This document shows, piece after piece, positions 1 through 9,110 of a stretch of DNA of 64,000 nt. A program made the position numbers and the translations under genes. The notes beneath the pieces are model-generated. The model saw nothing but the letters and a program-made list of their open reading frames with translations, was not told where the DNA came from and did not search any database. Source of the DNA: an uncultured Granulosicoccaceae bacterium (GTDB lineage: Bacteria; Pseudomonadota; Gammaproteobacteria; Granulosicoccales; Granulosicoccaceae); contig CAKZSB010000026.1 in the NCBI GenBank assembly GCA_937920585.1, positions 83,561 through 147,560 on the forward strand. Reading direction: 5' to 3'. Within the stretch, counting starts at the first letter, position 1. The number at the start of each line of letters is the position of its first letter.

Positions 1-260
1 TTCATCGCGGTGTCGGCATCGAGCTGCACCATTCCACTCTGCGGTGAGTGCTCGAACAGCATATCGATGTAGTCGGTACCATGGGCTCGCGCGAGTTGCT
101 CGCGCGTAGCGGCAGCGGGCTCAACCCGCTCAAGCCGGGCCAACAATCCCTCACGGTCGAGGTCGTCGAGCACAGCGGTAATGCGAGCCGGGCGCTCGGG
201 GTGGCCGGCGCTCATTTCGTGCTTGACGCAGTCGGGATGGGTAAACAGGGCAGAACTCAT
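1..260 (-). CDS. Histone deacetylase family protein, N-terminal part
   Basis: The reading frame starts at the ATG complementary to 258-260 and runs off the left edge of the window, so only about 86 residues are visible. It begins MSSALFTHPDC and contains GHPERPARI, the usual N-terminal signature of bacterial histone-deacetylase/AcuC-type metal-dependent deacetylases (deacetylation of acetylated lysine, polyamines or acetoin-related substrates). A GGA sits about 7 nt upstream of the start. The catalytic His and Asp ligands lie beyond the window, so activity and substrate class cannot be judged. It is divergent from rdgC, with about 100 bp of shared upstream region. Confidence 0.8.
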   Translation of the reverse strand, partial: MSSALFTHPDCVKHEMSAGHPERPARITAVLDDLDREGLLARLERVEPAAATREQLARAHGTDYIDMLFEHSPQSGMVQLDADTAM

Positions 261-359
261 CGATTTTCCAGGCAGGCGGCGTAGGGAGAAAAACAGATTC
301 GCATTGCGGCGGCGCCGATTCCGTTACAATTCCTGTCCCCCAACTCTACCGGATCGACC

Positions 360-1268
360 ATGTGGTTCAAGGCCGCCAGCCTCTACCAACTAGAGAATAA
401 ATTCGAGCACGATGCAGAATCATTGCACGAATTGCTGCAGGACAAGCTGTTCTCGCCCTGCTCCAGGCGCCAACTGGACAGCTATGGCTGGGTACCGCCC
501 CTTGAAGAGGCCGAATTGCTGGTCCACGCAAGTTCCGGCTTTCTGTTGATCAAAGCCCGGCGCGAAGAGCGGATTTTACCCGGCAGTGTTATTGCCGAGC
601 ACATGGCAGAACGTATTCAGGTACTGGAGCAAAAGGTCGATCGCAAGATTCGCGGCCGCGAGAAGCTCGAGATTCGAGACAACGTGGTAATGGAACTGAC
701 GGGCCAGGCATTTACCCGCTCCACCTACGACCAGATACTCATCATGCCAACCCAGGGACTGCTGGTCGTCGATAGTGCCAGTACCAAAAAGGTGGATCAG
801 TGCACCTCTTTCCTGCGCGACACACTCGGCAGCTTGTATGTAAAACCGGTTCAACCTGCAACCGACCCTGCAAAACTTTTTACCCGCTGGCTCAAAGGTA
901 CACGCAAGCCGCCAGCCGATCTGGCACTGGGTGACGAATGCGTATTGCAGGATGAAGACAACATCGCGGGCATCGTTCGATGCAATAAACAGGATCTGGC
1001 CAGCGATGAAATACGCGCTTTGTCAACCACGGGCAAGCAGGTAATAAAAATCGCCATAGAGTCTGCCGAGACACTATCTTTTGTGCTCGACAATGAATTC
1101 GTGTTCAGCAAAATAAAGTTCCTGGATACCGCCGAAACAGATGAATCCGACACGGCCGACCTCGACCCCGCTGCTATCTTCGATGCCAACATGACACTGA
1201 TGGCGTTGCAGTTTTCAACCCTGTTTCCTCGTATGATCGAGGTTTTCGGTGGCGTGAAGGAAGAATAG
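360..1268 (+). CDS. rdgC: Recombination-associated protein RdgC
   Basis: The 302-residue product matches RdgC in length (about 303 in E. coli) and in its N-terminus MWFKAASLYQL, its central GREKLEIRDNVV-like segment and the C-terminal QFSTLFPRMIEVFGG region. RdgC forms a ring-shaped dimer that binds DNA non-specifically, is nucleoid-associated and limits RecA action. The start is supported by GGA 6 nt before the ATG. A TACAAT-like -10 element lies at 325-330, but no convincing -35 was found. It is a stand-alone gene divergent from the deacetylase-family gene. Confidence 0.93.
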   Translation: MWFKAASLYQLENKFEHDAESLHELLQDKLFSPCSRRQLDSYGWVPPLEEAELLVHASSGFLLIKARREERILPGSVIAEHMAERIQVLEQKVDRKIRGREKLEIRDNVVMELTGQAFTRSTYDQILIMPTQGLLVVDSASTKKVDQCTSFLRDTLGSLYVKPVQPATDPAKLFTRWLKGTRKPPADLALGDECVLQDEDNIAGIVRCNKQDLASDEIRALSTTGKQVIKIAIESAETLSFVLDNEFVFSKIKFLDTAETDESDTADLDPAAIFDANMTLMALQFSTLFPRMIEVFGGVKEE

Positions 1269-1365
1269 CGAAAAACCCGGTCGAGATTGTGCACCAGATA
1301 AACGCATCAGCTGCATTTTTGAAAAGTCACTGACAAAGTACGGCAACCATGGTCGTGAGACGCAA

Positions 1366-1830
1366 ATGCGAAAATCACTTTTGATTGTCACCCATATGCC
1401 ATCGCCCAATACGCGCCTGCTTGGCGAGGCTGTGTTACGCGGTGCACAGCACCCCGACATTGAGCAGGTTGACAGCACACTCGTAAGCCCGTTTGATGCC
1501 ACCCACGAGAGCGTACTCGCAGCGGATGGCATCATTTTGGGTACAACCGAAAACTTCGGTTATATGAGCGGTGCCTTGAAAGACTTCTTCGATCGGATTT
1601 ACTACCAGGTGCTGGAAAAGAAACAGGGCATGCCGTACGCACTCTACGTGCGAGCCGGGCTGGACGGAAGTGGCACCATTTCCGCCGTGCAGCGAATTAT
1701 CACCGGTATGCGATGGCGAGCCATATCAGAGCCACTGCTTTGCCATGGTGACTACCGCGCCGATTTCGAAAGCCGGTGCGAAGAGCTGGGCATGCTGATG
1801 GCAGCGAGTCTGGACGCGGGTATCGCCTGA
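1366..1830 (+). CDS. Flavodoxin-fold NAD(P)H-dependent oxidoreductase-like protein
   Basis: The 154-residue protein begins with a beta-strand (SLLIVTHMPSPNT) leading into a phosphate-binding-type loop, followed by ADGIILGTTENFGYMSG, the typical 'target structure then FMN-contact loop' of flavodoxin/NADPH-dependent FMN reductase proteins. The middle carries LKDFFDRIYY, also common in this fold. It probably binds FMN and reduces a quinone, metal or other acceptor; the substrate is not evident. The start is the first good ATG, preceded only by weak ribosome-binding sequence. It lies downstream of rdgC with a gap of about 100 bp and is probably a separate unit. Confidence 0.7.
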   Translation: MRKSLLIVTHMPSPNTRLLGEAVLRGAQHPDIEQVDSTLVSPFDATHESVLAADGIILGTTENFGYMSGALKDFFDRIYYQVLEKKQGMPYALYVRAGLDGSGTISAVQRIITGMRWRAISEPLLCHGDYRADFESRCEELGMLMAASLDAGIA

Positions 1831-1929
1831 TCCTGGCACTCCGAAGCGGTCTGCCAAATTGTAAAGAAGCGAGCAGCAAAGATTTGCTAGATTGTGCAGC
1901 GCGTGCGTGTGCACTTCAAACCGGCGATC

Positions 1930-2991
1930 ATGCTCACTTCTACGATGAATCTATTTTCAGGCTCTGCAATCCGCGAAAAAGCCCGAGCAACTACCTGTCG
2001 ACTAATCGTCAGCGGCTGTCTGCTCTCAATTCTGAGCGCCTGCGGCTCGCCGCCGAAGACCAGACCCAACACACTGTACGAGCCACAACGTCTCGACCGC
2101 TCCGCTGCAGAAGACGGAATCGAAACCACCCGACTATTGCCGCCACCGCCCACAGAATTAAAAGACGACACGCAAGCCGCTGACAGCGCCCCGTCGGAAA
2201 ACCCTAAGGCACTTGATTCGCCAATCGATGAGAACGACGCCGACGATACAATTCGCCTCGTACCCCCACCATCCAGGCCGACGATCGATATCGACGATCT
2301 GCGTGCCCGCGCTTCGAGCGGCGACACCGATGCGCAGTATCGGCTGGGCATGCTGCTGCTTCGAGACCAGCCGTTGGAGCAAAACTTCGACGCCGCAACC
2401 GAATGGCTTAACCTGGCTTCCGACTCAGGTGACCACCGTGCCAAATATGCACTGGGCGACCTCCACTACAATGGCCTTGGACAGACAACCGACTATGGCG
2501 CCGCGCGCACACTGTGGCTTGACTCGGCCATTCTGGGCAATGACCAGGCACAACTGAAACTGGGCTACATGTACAGTGAGGGCATTGGCGTCGAACAGGA
2601 TTATGAAGCTGCCAAACGCTGGTATCTGAAATCCGCATCGTTGGGAAATGCTGAAGCTCAGACACTGCTGGGATCACTGCTCCACGAAGGCAATCGCCTG
2701 CCGCCAGACTACGAGCAAGCATTCAAATGGTACCAGCTTGCCGCCAGGCAGGGCCACGCGCACGCACAGTACACCCTGGCAACACTGTTCCACGACGGGC
2801 TCGGCACTCCGGTTGACTTTATCTACTGCTCAGCCTGGATTGACGTTGCGGTGGCGAATGGCTACGACGATCACCTTGGCGCAAAAGGAGTTTGCGAGCA
2901 GACGTTAAGCGCTGACGACAAAGAAGCCGCCTCGCAGTTGGCAGATGAAATGAAAGCGCGTTTTGGCCCTCAGCGCGCGGGCCTGCTTTAG
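1930..2991 (+). CDS. Sel1-repeat (SLR) lipoprotein
   Basis: From the ATG at 1930 the protein has a basic N-terminus, a hydrophobic stretch and a lipobox LSAC with the acylated Cys at about residue 38, so it should be an envelope lipoprotein. A Pro/Asp-rich linker (about 40-120) is followed by about five Sel1-type repeats of 36 residues, recognisable by A-x-Y-x-LG-x-L-Y-x-x-G and D-Y-x-x-A-x-x-W motifs (about 120-320). Sel1 proteins are helical scaffolds for protein-protein contacts. An in-frame GTG at 1894 and an ATG at 1945 are alternative starts; none has a strong ribosome-binding site, and 1930 or 1945 gives the better signal peptide. Confidence 0.78.
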   Translation: MLTSTMNLFSGSAIREKARATTCRLIVSGCLLSILSACGSPPKTRPNTLYEPQRLDRSAAEDGIETTRLLPPPPTELKDDTQAADSAPSENPKALDSPIDENDADDTIRLVPPPSRPTIDIDDLRARASSGDTDAQYRLGMLLLRDQPLEQNFDAATEWLNLASDSGDHRAKYALGDLHYNGLGQTTDYGAARTLWLDSAILGNDQAQLKLGYMYSEGIGVEQDYEAAKRWYLKSASLGNAEAQTLLGSLLHEGNRLPPDYEQAFKWYQLAARQGHAHAQYTLATLFHDGLGTPVDFIYCSAWIDVAVANGYDDHLGAKGVCEQTLSADDKEAASQLADEMKARFGPQRAGLL

Positions 2992-3004
2992 AAAGCGACT
3001 AATT

Positions 3005-3892
3005 TTATTTCGTGAGCCTGTTGAGCGCAGCCAGCACCCGGCGCGCCGTATCAGCAGGCTGCTCAAGCATAAAGAAGTGATCTCCATCGACACGGCTTGA
3101 GGTGATGCAAGCGTTAAGCTTCTGCGCGGATGTGGCAGCTTGCAACGCAAAACCGAATGTATTTTGCCCCATCAAAATATGCGCTGGGTTAGTCACTGCA
3201 CCGATTGAATGCCAGAGCTTGCGAGGCCATGTGGCAAAAATCTCGGCCTCCAGAGCCGGATCGCAGCAGAGCACAATATCGCCATCCTCTGCCTGACGAG
3301 TGCCGTATTCGATATAGTTTTCAATCGATTGCTCGTGCCATTTTTTAAACGCGCCACGAGTTCTGAAATAGCTCAACGCATCGGCAACGGATGACCACCG
3401 TCTCCTGCGTTTCTTTGTCATTTTCACCATCGGGTGAACCCGGTCTGTCAGGTGCAGCCATTTCATGAGCGTGAAGATCAGCAGCATTCGGCGTGGAAAC
3501 AATATGGGATCAAGCAGTACCAGCTTGCCAAACATTTTTGGCTGGGCTGCGGCCATTAAAATGGCCAGAATGCCCCCGAAGCTATGCCCCACAATGATGG
3601 CCTCACGACCACTGGCATTGCACTGTTCGAACGCCTCTGCACATTGTTCGGCGATGCGGTTCCAACCCGGAAATTTCGCCACCCCATCACTTGCACCATG
3701 GCCTGTTATATCGAGCAGGATCAATTCGAAATGTTCATCGAAGTGAGCAAGAAAAGGCTCATAGATACGCCCGCACAGACCATTGCCATGCAAAAAAAAG
3801 AGTATCGGCCTGGCGGGTTTGTCGGTTTTCCAGCCACGCAAGGTAGAGCCACTTCGCAGCTCGCACTGAAAGGGCTGCAGGTTCAATTGCAT
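3005..3892 (-). CDS. Alpha/beta hydrolase
   Basis: The 295-residue protein shows the alpha/beta-hydrolase core: an oxyanion-hole segment FFLHGNG (about 32-38), the strand LILLDITGHGASDG, the nucleophile elbow GHSFGG with Ser at about 104, and a late catalytic His in DGDHFF at about 272. A basic cluster KKRRRR lies in the cap region. Members are esterases, lipases or similar; nothing here fixes the substrate. It starts 6 nt after the stop of tcdA and probably shares its transcript with upp and tcdA. Confidence 0.8.
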   Translation of the reverse strand: MQLNLQPFQCELRSGSTLRGWKTDKPARPILFFLHGNGLCGRIYEPFLAHFDEHFELILLDITGHGASDGVAKFPGWNRIAEQCAEAFEQCNASGREAIIVGHSFGGILAILMAAAQPKMFGKLVLLDPILFPRRMLLIFTLMKWLHLTDRVHPMVKMTKKRRRRWSSVADALSYFRTRGAFKKWHEQSIENYIEYGTRQAEDGDIVLCCDPALEAEIFATWPRKLWHSIGAVTNPAHILMGQNTFGFALQAATSAQKLNACITSSRVDGDHFFMLEQPADTARRVLAALNRLTK

Positions 3893-3898
3893 AAACCT

Positions 3899-4702
3899 CT
3901 ATTTTTTTTCACCGGCACCGGAACACAATTTTTCCATCACACGCGAGGCTGCGACCATACCAAACACAGCCGTTACACCAACCAGCGAACCGTAACCAAA
4001 ATTGCAATCGAGATTGGCGCCTGGCACACCTGGCTTCTCGTTGCCCACCGTTCCATCAGCTCTTGGATACACCGGTTGCTGTTTGCTGAAAACACACTCA
4101 ACGCCAAATTTTCGTTTTGGATTGGTACTCCAGCCATAGTCAGTGCGCAATCTTTTGCGGACCGTTGCAGCCAGGGGATCATTCCACGTGCGAGACAAAT
4201 CGCAAATCCCGATTTGGGTTGGATCAGTCAATCCGCCTGCCCCTCCGGTTGTGATTACTCGCACGCGATTGCGTTTGCAGTGATAGATAAGTGCGGCCTT
4301 GAACCGGATGCTGTCAATCGCATCGATAACGTAGTTGAAAGTATCACCGATATAGCGCTGCAGATTCCCGGTCACCAACATGTCGTCTATTGCGGTGCAG
4401 CGACACTGAGGATTGATCGTAGCTACTCTGTGAGCCATTTGATCCACTTTCGCCTTACCCACCGTGGTGCAGTCGGCATGAATTTGCCGATTGATGTTGG
4501 AACGTGCAATGTCGTCGTGATCGATCAGGGTCAACGCACCCACGCCGCTTCTGGCAAGCGTCTCTGCCGCCCAACTGCCAACCCCGCCTAATCCGACCAC
4601 ACAGATATGGGCCTGCTGCAGCAGCTCCAAACCCGCCGCGCCATAAACGCGCGATACTGCGGCGAATGTGTCGTTGCCGTCGCTGTAGGATTCCACTGGC
4701 AC
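3899..4702 (-). CDS. tcdA: tRNA threonylcarbamoyladenosine dehydratase TcdA
   Basis: The protein is closely similar to E. coli TcdA (CsdL), an E1-like enzyme that uses ATP to cyclise t6A37 of tRNA to ct6A. Visible marks are the adenylate-binding GLGGVGSWAAE loop, the NRQIHA segment, VIDAIDSIRFKAAL, TTGGAGG and the late VFSKQQPVYP region. The open frame extends upstream into upp, but the real start is likely GTG 4702 (or GTG 4696), just after the upp stop; this gives 267 residues against 268 in E. coli. No clear ribosome-binding site is present, suggesting coupling to upp translation. Confidence 0.9.
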   Translation of the reverse strand: MPVESYSDGNDTFAAVSRVYGAAGLELLQQAHICVVGLGGVGSWAAETLARSGVGALTLIDHDDIARSNINRQIHADCTTVGKAKVDQMAHRVATINPQCRCTAIDDMLVTGNLQRYIGDTFNYVIDAIDSIRFKAALIYHCKRNRVRVITTGGAGGLTDPTQIGICDLSRTWNDPLAATVRKRLRTDYGWSTNPKRKFGVECVFSKQQPVYPRADGTVGNEKPGVPGANLDCNFGYGSLVGVTAVFGMVAASRVMEKLCSGAGEKK

Positions 4703-4709
4703 CAGGGTT

Positions 4710-5342
4710 TTAGCGCGTACCGTAGATCCGATCGCCCGCGTCTCCCAAGCCCGGCACAATGTACTTGTGCTCGTTGAGATGATCATCAATCGCCGCGGTA
4801 TACACCGGCACTTCCGGGTGAGCCGCATGAAACGCCTCGATCCCTTCCGGGGCCGCCAACAGGCACAAAAAGCGAATGTTGCGTGCGCCCCCCTCTTTCA
4901 GCCGGGTGATTGCAGCAATTGACGAATTGGCAGTTGCTAACATGGGATCTACCGTGATGACCAGACGCTGATCGAGATCAGAGGGCATTTTGTAATAGTA
5001 CTCAACCGCCTCAAGCGTCTCTGGATCACGATACAGACCAATATGGCCAACCCGGGCAGACGGGATCAGTTCGAGTATCCCCTCCAGCAAGCCATTACCA
5101 GCGCGAAGTATCGATACCAGACAAAGCTTTTTACCCGCCAGCATCGGCGCCTGCATTTTGGTTAACGGCGTTTCGATCTGCGTGTGCTCAATCGGCAAAT
5201 CCCGAGTGATCTCGTAGGCCATCAAATGACTGATTTCCTTCAGCAGTGAGCGAAAAGTTGATGACGACGCACTGGTTCGACGCATCAACGTGAGCTTATG
5301 CTGAATCAACGGGTGGTCTATGACGGTTACTGAAGAGTTCAT
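4710..5342 (-). CDS. upp: Uracil phosphoribosyltransferase
   Basis: Upp salvages uracil to UMP with PRPP. The 210-residue product (start ATG 5342, chosen over an upstream in-frame ATG at 5381 because it gives the normal family length) contains [12 protein letters not shown] at the N-terminus, the LVSILRAG strand, the PRPP-binding VDPMLATA loop and the C-terminal uracil-binding stretch [16 protein letters not shown]. It heads a minus-strand group with tcdA and an alpha/beta hydrolase, with only a few bases between stops and starts. Confidence 0.94.
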   Translation of the reverse strand: MNSSVTVIDHPLIQHKLTLMRRTSASSSTFRSLLKEISHLMAYEITRDLPIEHTQIETPLTKMQAPMLAGKKLCLVSILRAGNGLLEGILELIPSARVGHIGLYRDPETLEAVEYYYKMPSDLDQRLVITVDPMLATANSSIAAITRLKEGGARNIRFLCLLAAPEGIEAFHAAHPEVPVYTAAIDDHLNEHKYIVPGLGDAGDRIYGTR

Positions 5343-5545
5343 GGGCCCTGCAACTGGTTTGGCTGAGACGAGTCCGGGCATTGTAAAGCAAGGGTGCCCG
5401 CTTTGCCGCTGCCACGTGCTATTGTCGGCGCAGTCCAGCCGGGTTTGGTGACCTGGGTCAAGTCGATAGCAGTGGCACGGCAGTCAACACCAGGCATTGC
5501 CCCCGGGTGACACAGATTTACTGACAACCCGCGAGAAAACAGCTG

Positions 5546-6076
5546 ATGAGCCTGCGCAAATCATTCGTACTGACAATGGTCGGCCGTGACCACCCGGGTA
5601 TCGTGAACCGGCTGTCAAACATACTGCTGGAGCACAAGGCCAACTGGCTTGAAAGCCGAATGGCGAATCTTCAAGGCGAGTTTGCCGGCATCCTGCACGC
5701 CGATATAGATGCCCGACAATTCACAGCGTTGCTGGCCGAATTGCAAAAACTGCAAGCCGAAGGGCTGCAGATCATAGCCCGCGAAACAGGATCCGATTCA
5801 CCAGACTCACTGGACCTTCGCACCCTCGAACTTGAAGTTGTCGGCACGGATCGCCCCGGTATCGTCAGAGACATTGCCGATGTTCTCACCCGTTTCGAGA
5901 TCAACATAGAGGAGATATCGACAGAGTTCTCGGAGGCACCGATGTCCTCCGCTCCACTGTTTAGGGCCACCGCACATTTAACCGCTCACCAGGGCATAGA
6001 CCTCGATGCCGTGCAGATGGCGATTGAAAATATCGGCAACGATCTAATGACAGAACTGCGCATCAGGATCGGCTGA
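5546..6076 (+). CDS. GcvR-like protein with two ACT domains
   Basis: The 176-residue protein consists of two ACT domains, each opening with the 'GRDHPGIV' / 'GTDRPGIV' signature (about residues 12-19 and 99-106). This architecture and size fit the glycine cleavage system repressor GcvR, which in enterobacteria binds GcvA and responds to glycine. No gcv gene is near, so the target is not shown here; a more general amino-acid sensor role is possible. It is divergent from upp and convergent with thrH. Confidence 0.8.
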   Translation: MSLRKSFVLTMVGRDHPGIVNRLSNILLEHKANWLESRMANLQGEFAGILHADIDARQFTALLAELQKLQAEGLQIIARETGSDSPDSLDLRTLELEVVGTDRPGIVRDIADVLTRFEINIEEISTEFSEAPMSSAPLFRATAHLTAHQGIDLDAVQMAIENIGNDLMTELRIRIG

Positions 6077-6087
6077 TCAAACCTGCG

Positions 6088-6696
6088 TCAGTAGCGATCA
6101 CTGGCAATAAGAAACTGATCGCGCAATTGTTGATAGTCTCGCGCTACCGGATACTGGGGATACTCGCGCATAACACTGGCGGGCGGAGAAAACAGAATTC
6201 CGGCATCCGCCTCCTCAAGCATCGACAGATCGTTGTAAGAGTCACCTGATGCGATTGTACGGTACTCGAGAGACTTAAACGCCTGTACGGATTTGCGCTT
6301 TGGATCGACCTGCCGCAACCGGTAATCGACAACATTCTGTTCATCATCGATAGTGAGACGATGACACAGCAGCGTGGGGTGACCCAGTTGCCGCATCAAT
6401 GGCTGTGCAAACTCATAGAATGTGTCAGACAAAATAACGACCTGAAAATGCTCGCGCATCCATTCGAGAAATTCAGCAGCACCCGGCAACGGCTCCAGGC
6501 CTGCGATAACACGCTCGATATCAGGCAAGCGCAATTTATGCTGTTTCAATAGATCGAGTCGCTGACGCATCAGCTGATCGTAGTCGGGCACATCCCGAGT
6601 AGTGGCCGCCAACGCTTCAATCCCGGTAGTTTTGGCAACGCCAATCCAGATTTCCGGTACCAGCACACCTTCCAGATCGAGGCAGGCAATTTCCAA
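6088..6696 (-). CDS. thrH: ThrH-type phosphoserine phosphatase / phosphoserine:homoserine phosphotransferase
   Basis: The 202-residue HAD-superfamily protein starts MEIACLDLEG with the nucleophile Asp in DLEGVLVPE, then SDTFYEF (motif II Ser), a Lys in DPKRKSV, and GDSYNDLSML (motif IV Asp pair). These features and the length match Pseudomonas ThrH, which dephosphorylates phosphoserine and can transfer the phosphate to homoserine. It lies alone on the minus strand, 20 bp downstream of the zinc-ribbon gene of the XpaC/TelA cluster, so read-through from that cluster is possible. Confidence 0.88.
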   Translation of the reverse strand: MEIACLDLEGVLVPEIWIGVAKTTGIEALAATTRDVPDYDQLMRQRLDLLKQHKLRLPDIERVIAGLEPLPGAAEFLEWMREHFQVVILSDTFYEFAQPLMRQLGHPTLLCHRLTIDDEQNVVDYRLRQVDPKRKSVQAFKSLEYRTIASGDSYNDLSMLEEADAGILFSPPASVMREYPQYPVARDYQQLRDQFLIASDRY

Positions 6697-6716
6697 GTCA
6701 GACTCCAGGTTGTTTG

Positions 6717-7958
6717 TTAGCGTGAAAAGTCAGGGAAGGGATCAAAGTTGCGGTATGAGTCACTGGGAAATATTATCTGCCCACTGGTTGATGAACGCTC
6801 CAGCATAACGGGCTCCATCACGTACACCATACCGCCCAGTGCGACAGCACCGGCAATAACTGCAAACGCAATTTTCACTACACTATAGGGACGCTCGCCG
6901 CGGATTTTACCATTGCGGCCATTCACAACGAAGCGGTACGGTTTGCCGCGAAACTCAAACGCTGCACTCCACAAGGGCAACAACACGTGTTTGAACGTCG
7001 TGTCATCGTGTTGCGTGTGCACGTGATGGATTTGCTGGTGGTCACCACCGATGTGGCGGCGGATATCATCGCGAATGATCGACAACATTACTTTCTTGGC
7101 GTATCCAAAACCCTCGTCCAGCGCTACCTGATAGACCTCACTCTGAAAGCCGGCAAGATAGTCCTCGGTATAAGGTACCAGATTCTCCAGATCCCACGGC
7201 TGCAGCCAGTCGGTTATTTTGCGCGGCAGGGTTCGAGTGGCACCGATCAGCACGTCGTCAAAATGTCGGTCCGTGCGCCCTTGTACAGGTGTCCAGCGAA
7301 TTTTAGGCACCATTCTGGTACGCCTGACTCGACGCCCGTTTTCTACTACAGTAAAGCTTTGCTGAACGTAGTAGGTGTCGCCTCGCTGACCTGAATAGGC
7401 GGTCACGGTGTCGCTATCGTAGGTCCAGTAGGGAATGTAAATTCCGTTCAAACCGTTGTCTTCACGGGCGAACTTCTTCAGCTTGCCCGGTGCGAACCAG
7501 CGTCCGGAGATCCACTTTCGATAGGCCTCGCGAGCCTGTGTTTCAGTGATTGAAAACGGCAGCAGCGCCTGTGGCGAAAACTCCTGAACATCGCCAGTGC
7601 TGGTAACCACCGCGGTGCCGCAAAAAGGACAATCACTGGCATGCAGCGTGGCCGCCATACTGAACTCAGCCGCACAGTTGGGACATTTCAGGACCGTTTC
7701 GGTCGCACCTAGTTTGCGCGCCGAGTCGAGTCGCTGCAAACCCGAGGGCAGATCCAGTTCGTGGATCTGCTCCTCGGAATCGACAATGGGATTATTGTGT
7801 CCGCAATAACGGCACTCCATAGCATCAGTGCCAATGGCATACGTGAGCATGCCACCGCACCGGGTGCAGGGAAAACGGGTCTCATCCCTGGCAACCGGCG
7901 CGTCGGTGCCGTCCGTTTCCGGCTCTGGCCAGTCAAACGCAGAAAAACGTTTTTCCAA
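6717..7958 (-). CDS. Double zinc-ribbon membrane protein (YdjG-like)
   Basis: This 413-residue protein has two CxxC...CxxC zinc ribbons: Cys 31/34/49/52 and Cys 92/95/110/113. A middle region rich in Trp, Tyr and Arg (about 130-330) resembles the family often mis-named 'primosomal protein N-prime-like'. One transmembrane helix is seen near the C-terminus (about 358-380, IAFAVIAGAVALGGMVYV). There are no helicase motifs. It is the last gene of a minus-strand cluster with XpaC, TelA and SPFH-GYF proteins, 38 bp after the SPFH gene. B. subtilis has a comparable zinc-ribbon membrane protein (YdjG) beside the SPFH protein YdjI; a membrane-anchoring or adaptor role is inferred. Confidence 0.7.
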   Translation of the reverse strand: MEKRFSAFDWPEPETDGTDAPVARDETRFPCTRCGGMLTYAIGTDAMECRYCGHNNPIVDSEEQIHELDLPSGLQRLDSARKLGATETVLKCPNCAAEFSMAATLHASDCPFCGTAVVTSTGDVQEFSPQALLPFSITETQAREAYRKWISGRWFAPGKLKKFAREDNGLNGIYIPYWTYDSDTVTAYSGQRGDTYYVQQSFTVVENGRRVRRTRMVPKIRWTPVQGRTDRHFDDVLIGATRTLPRKITDWLQPWDLENLVPYTEDYLAGFQSEVYQVALDEGFGYAKKVMLSIIRDDIRRHIGGDHQQIHHVHTQHDDTTFKHVLLPLWSAAFEFRGKPYRFVVNGRNGKIRGERPYSVVKIAFAVIAGAVALGGMVYVMEPVMLERSSTSGQIIFPSDSYRNFDPFPDFSR

Positions 7959-7996
7959 GATAACCCTTCAGTGAGGAAGAAATACGGGCCAACGCG

Positions 7997-9109
7997 TTAC
8001 GCCGCAGGAATCGGCGGCGGCTCATCCTGCTGGAACAAATCGGCAAGCTCGGTGACGCTACCCGCCGCCTGCCATTCGGCCATGCCTTTCGACCACACCA
8101 GTGTCGTTGCGGTTAACTCGCCGGAGTCAACGCGCTGCTGCAAACCTTCATTGCCGAAAGGGCCACTCGCCTGACCGTTGACGGCAATATGAAAACGTCT
8201 GCTGGCCGGCAACGGCGGCGGCAGCGCGTCTGCAGCGCTTTCTCTGCCAACTGAGGGCTGCATGCTGTTAGCCATTTGTTGACCAACGGCGAGCCCGGCA
8301 CCCAGGCCGATTCCGGCACCTGCAGCGCCACCCGGATTCTCAGCACCGGCCTCGATGGCAAGCCCGGTCTGGTATTGCATGTAGCGATCGAGATTGCCCA
8401 CCATGCCTGCGCTGGTGCGCTTATCCAGTGCCTCTTCGACTGCGGGTGGTACTGAAACGTTCTCGACTAACAGTTTGGTCAGTTCAAGCCCGTACTCACC
8501 AAACTCCGGCGCGATACGCTGCACAATGACATCGCCCAGTTGCTCATAATTCGCAGCCAGATCAAGCACTGGAATGCCTGCCGACGCAACCGCTGACGCA
8601 AAGCGCGAGGTAATCAGGTTACGCAATTGATCGCTAATTTCGTCCACCTGAAAGTTGCCATCGGTGCCTACGATCTCGCGAATAAACTTCTCCGGCTCAT
8701 CCACTTTCACGGTGTAGGTTCCAAATGCTCTGACACGAGCTGCACCAAACTCCGCGTCACGCAGCATCAGCGGATTTTTAGTCCCCCACTTGAGGTCTGT
8801 AAAACGCCGGGTGCTGACAAAATAAACCTCTGCTTTGAACGGACTGCTGAACGCATGATCCCAGCTGAGCACGGTAGAGAGCACCGGCAGGTTGCGAGTT
8901 TCAAGCTCGTACATACCTTCACCCAACACGTCGGCCACCTGCCCTTCATTCACAAATACAGCCGCCTGACCGGGACGTACGGTTAACTTGGCGCCGTATT
9001 TTATTTCATTGCCGTACCGCTCGAAGCGATAAACCATGGTGTCATTGGTATCGTCAATCCATTCAATGACATCGACAAATTCACCGAATAGTTTGTCAAA
9101 TAGTCCCAC
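7997..9109 (-). CDS. SPFH-domain protein with C-terminal GYF-2 domain (YdjI-like)
   Basis: The start is GTG 9109, preceded by a good GGGAG and lying 1 nt beyond the telA stop; a longer open frame to 9187 is not needed. The 370-residue product has an SPFH (stomatin/flotillin-like, 'virion core' subgroup) domain at about 25-245, a Gly/Ala-rich linker (about 250-285) and a C-terminal GYF-2 domain (about 300-355, with NGQASGPFG and LVWSKGMAEWQ), ending in a short Pro-rich tail. SPFH proteins of this subgroup assemble on membranes; GYF-2 domains bind partners. It is tightly coupled to TelA, suggesting a shared complex. Confidence 0.78.
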   Translation of the reverse strand: MGLFDKLFGEFVDVIEWIDDTNDTMVYRFERYGNEIKYGAKLTVRPGQAAVFVNEGQVADVLGEGMYELETRNLPVLSTVLSWDHAFSSPFKAEVYFVSTRRFTDLKWGTKNPLMLRDAEFGAARVRAFGTYTVKVDEPEKFIREIVGTDGNFQVDEISDQLRNLITSRFASAVASAGIPVLDLAANYEQLGDVIVQRIAPEFGEYGLELTKLLVENVSVPPAVEEALDKRTSAGMVGNLDRYMQYQTGLAIEAGAENPGGAAGAGIGLGAGLAVGQQMANSMQPSVGRESAADALPPPLPASRRFHIAVNGQASGPFGNEGLQQRVDSGELTATTLVWSKGMAEWQAAGSVTELADLFQQDEPPPIPAA

Positions 9110-9110
9110 G

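Noticed and set aside
3584..4591. Long plus-strand open frame (335 codons) opposite the hydrolase and tcdA
   Set aside because: It is antisense to two well-supported genes, with a composition and lack of motifs typical of a shadow frame.
5339..5527. Short minus-strand open frame upstream of upp
   Set aside because: No ribosome-binding site, no recognisable product, and it overlaps the likely upp start region.
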